This document shows positions 5,945 to 7,179 of a stretch of DNA of 7,179 bases, one piece after another (the first letter of the stretch is position 1; every line of letters begins with the position of its first letter). Location of the stretch: positions 1 to 7,179 of the forward strand of contig JAJFIN010000374.1 of NCBI GenBank assembly GCA_021774955.1. The letters run 5' to 3'. The position numbers and the translations under genes were made by a program. Under the pieces are notes generated by a model, which was not told where the DNA came from, made no database searches, and saw nothing but the letters and a program-made list of their open reading frames with translations. This stretch comes from Alphaproteobacteria bacterium (GTDB lineage: Bacteria; Pseudomonadota; Alphaproteobacteria; M2410).

Positions 5945-6532
5945 TTAGTCGAGACTGGGTTCTTCGCGCCAACGTTGGGTTCCCGGTGTGTCTAGCCCAA
6001 AAAGGTCCAAGATTCGGTTTGCAGACTGATTGATGATATCGTCTACGCTCTCCGGCATAGTGTACCAAGCGGGTGCTGGCGGTGCGATAATGGCCCCCAT
6101 TTCAGACAGGGCTGTCATGGTGCGCAGGTGGCCGGTATGAAGCGGTGTCTCGCGGACCATCAGAACAAGTCTACGCCGCTCTTTTAGTGTGACGTCAGCC
6201 GCGCGGGTTATCTGGGTACATGTGACACCCGTTGCAATTTCCGACATAGTGCGAATAGAGCACGGCGCTATAACCATGCCGTCGGTCTTGAAGGATCCAC
6301 TAGAAATCGCGGCGGCAATATCCCTAATGCCGTATTTGGTGTGGGCTAGGGTGTAAACATCTGCTGGTTTTAATTCCGATTCGTAAGCCAATGTCAGTTC
6401 TGCGGCTTTGCTCATCACCAGATGGGTCTCAACGCCAAGTTTGCATAATATCTCGAGCAGCCGAACACCGTAAATAATGCCCGAAGCGCCACTAATTCCA
6501 ACGATTATTCGGTTGGTTTTGATTTCAATCAC
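5945..6532 (-). CDS. ubiX: Flavin prenyltransferase UbiX
   Basis: The 195-residue enzyme attaches a dimethylallyl group to FMN, making the prenylated FMN cofactor needed by UbiD-type decarboxylases, including the ubiquinone pathway enzyme. Visible motifs are the flavin-binding GISGASG (12-18), ISSGSFKTDGMVIAPCS (76-92), LVLMVRETPLHTGHLRTM (122-139) and PPAPAWYTMPESVDDIIN (151-168). Length is typical. The start is GTG at 6532-6530 with AAGGA (complement of 6542-6546) nine bases upstream; the nearest upstream ATG is out of frame. No ubiD is in the window, and a role with another UbiD-family enzyme cannot be excluded. It is likely first in an operon with the TIGR02444 gene. Confidence 0.95.
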   Translation of the reverse strand: MIEIKTNRIIVGISGASGIIYGVRLLEILCKLGVETHLVMSKAAELTLAYESELKPADVYTLAHTKYGIRDIAAAISSGSFKTDGMVIAPCSIRTMSEIATGVTCTQITRAADVTLKERRRLVLMVRETPLHTGHLRTMTALSEMGAIIAPPAPAWYTMPESVDDIINQSANRILDLFGLDTPGTQRWREEPSLD

Positions 6533-6568
6533 TGAACATATTCCTTACCTGTGTAAGCATAAAAGCAC

Positions 6569-6597
6569 CTGACAGGGTCAAAAAAAAGTGGTTTAAT
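6569..6597 (+). promoter_or_regulatory. sigma70-type promoter of the second DUF465 gene
   Basis: CTGACA (6569-6574) and TTTAAT (6592-6597) each match the consensus at five of six positions and are 17 bases apart. Transcription would start near 6604, about 20 bases before the ATG. On the other strand the same stretch has TTGACC (complement of 6576-6581), which could be the -35 box for ubiX, but no well-spaced -10 box was found for it. Confidence 0.6.
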
Positions 6598-6611
6598 AGG
6601 TCGGTTCAATC

Positions 6612-6617
6612 AGGGAG
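6612..6617 (+). promoter_or_regulatory. Ribosome binding site deciding the DUF465 copy 2 start
   Basis: AGGGAG ends immediately before an in-frame ATG at 6618 and six bases before the ATG at 6624. Normal spacing selects 6624; the first ATG would leave no room for ribosome binding. Confidence 0.7.
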
Positions 6618-6623
6618 ATGCAA

Positions 6624-6800
6624 ATGTCAATAAAGTCTCACATTGAAGAGTTAAGTGAGAAACATAGACAATTAGATACGCTCATCGCCGATGAGTTCCA
6701 ACACTTAAGCGTTGATACACTAAAGCTGGTGGAACTGAAGCGCGAAAAGCTCCGACTTAAAGAAGAAATTGAACGTCTTGGTGTCGAATGGTCGCATTAG
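6624..6800 (+). CDS. DUF465/YdcH-like small protein (copy 2)
   Basis: The 58-residue protein is shorter than copy 1 but follows the same plan: a first helix SHIEELSEKHRQLDTLIADE (5-24), a turn with HLSVDTLKL, and a second helix LKREKLRLKEEIERLG (38-53). The LK-x-KLRLK-x-EI core is the DUF465 signature. It lacks the PDIIA end of copy 1, so the two are diverged paralogues rather than a recent duplication. Function is unknown for the family. It is a single-gene unit, divergent from ubiX, with its own promoter (6569-6597) and terminator (6821-6871). Confidence 0.82.
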   Translation: MSIKSHIEELSEKHRQLDTLIADEFQHLSVDTLKLVELKREKLRLKEEIERLGVEWSH

Positions 6801-6820
6801 CGATCTTGATTTAAAATATT

Positions 6821-6871
6821 CCGCCTAAAGAGTATGATCTCACCGGTTTGAAGGTGAGGCGGCGTTTTTTT
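6821..6871 (+). terminator. Two-part intrinsic terminator after DUF465 copy 2
   Basis: CCGCC (6821-6825) pairs with GGCGG (6858-6862), and inside it TCACC (6840-6844) pairs with GGTGA (6853-6857) around an eight-base loop; seven T follow at 6865-6871. The left side has an unpaired stretch of about 14 bases. On the minus strand the same structure is followed by an A/T-rich stretch, so it may also stop transcription of the convergent acyl-CoA synthetase gene. Confidence 0.7.
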
Positions 6872-6904
6872 GCGACTGTTTCATCTTGTCACTCTTGTGA
6901 TGAG

Positions 6905-7179
6905 CTACAATTCCTTCACCCGTTCGCGTAGTTTGAATTTTTGAATCTTGCCAGTCGACGTTTTGGGCAATTCAGCGACAATGACGGTTTTCGGGCATTT
7001 GAAGTGGGCGAGATTGTCGCGACAAAAGGCAATCAAATCATCGGTGCTGGTGGATGCGTTCTCGCGCAATTCAACAAAAGCACACGGTGTCTCGCCCCAT
7101 TTTTCATCTGGTTTTGCTACGACCGCAGCGGCTGTAACATCCGGATGTGCGTAGAGTGTGTCTTCGACTTCGATCGATG
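6905..7179 (-). CDS. Acyl-CoA synthetase (AMP-forming), C-terminal part (5' end beyond window)
   Basis: The visible 90 residues are the small C-terminal domain of an ANL-superfamily ligase, which activates a carboxylic acid to an acyl-adenylate and then to the CoA thioester. It reads IEVEDTLYAHPDVTAAAVVA, KWGETPCAFVELRE, AFCRDNLAHFKCPK and PKTSTGKIQKFKLRE, with the catalytic lysine expected in the TGKIQK motif (near visible residue 77 or 80). The stop is TAG at 6907-6905. The pattern fits medium/long-chain acyl-CoA synthetases, including the DmdB-like group, but the substrate pocket lies outside the window, so the acid cannot be named. It converges on DUF465 copy 2; the terminator at 6821-6871 lies between them. 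Confidence 0.9.
   Translation of the reverse strand, partial: SIEVEDTLYAHPDVTAAAVVAKPDEKWGETPCAFVELRENASTSTDDLIAFCRDNLAHFKCPKTVIVAELPKTSTGKIQKFKLRERVKEL

Noticed and set aside
5913..6068. N-terminal extension of the TIGR02444 protein into ubiX
   Set aside because: Most of it is ubiX read in another frame; a ribosome site and the family start favour 5912.
6556..6581. TTGACC/TATGCT pair as a ubiX promoter on the minus strand
   Set aside because: The boxes are only 14 bases apart, too close for a standard sigma70 promoter.
1..7179. CRISPR arrays, tRNA or rRNA genes, insertion sequences, phage or plasmid elements
   Set aside because: No direct-repeat array, clover-leaf candidate, transposase or integrase was found on reading both strands; the window is housekeeping-like chromosome.

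Overview
The window looks like ordinary chromosome from an alphaproteobacterium of roughly balanced base composition. Three things point there: a Coq9-family protein, which among bacteria is essentially alphaproteobacterial; a typical alphaproteobacterial S21 sequence; and the neighbourhood itself (rpsU, coq9, purEK, small DUF465 proteins and ubiX). I cannot fix the order or genus. No mobile element, CRISPR array, rRNA or tRNA was seen. I found no convincing new multi-gene system; the novelty is in small details and a few proteins of unknown function.

Layout. The left edge (3-149, +) is the C-terminal end of a cysteine-containing helix-turn-helix-type regulator. Its stop overlaps the TTG start of a HAD hydrolase (146-745, +). 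Convergent to these is rpsU (827-1033, -), with an intrinsic terminator between them. Upstream of rpsU, a gap of about 200 bases with a likely rpsU promoter and a leader hairpin leads to peptide deformylase (1241-1795, +) and coq9 (1797-2474, +). The 3' end of coq9 overlaps the convergent purK by 39 bases. purE-purK (4107 down to 2436, -) form a tight operon with a good sigma70-type promoter. Divergent from purE is a single-domain diguanylate cyclase (4321-5049, +). Next come a DUF465/YdcH-like protein (5077-5307, -), a TIGR02444-family protein (5379-5912, -) and ubiX (5945-6532, -). A second DUF465 protein (6624-6800, +) runs divergently from ubiX with its own promoter and terminator. The right edge carries the C-terminal part of an acyl-CoA synthetase (6905-7179, -).

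Functional themes. purE and purK together carboxylate aminoimidazole ribonucleotide in purine synthesis. coq9 and ubiX both serve ubiquinone synthesis, Coq9 as a lipid-binding accessory factor and UbiX by making the prenylated flavin used by UbiD. rpsU and def belong to translation and nascent-protein processing. The diguanylate cyclase is the only clear signalling gene. The HAD hydrolase, TIGR02444 protein and two DUF465 proteins have no firm function. Several natural start codons are not the longest possible ones; the choices are explained per gene.
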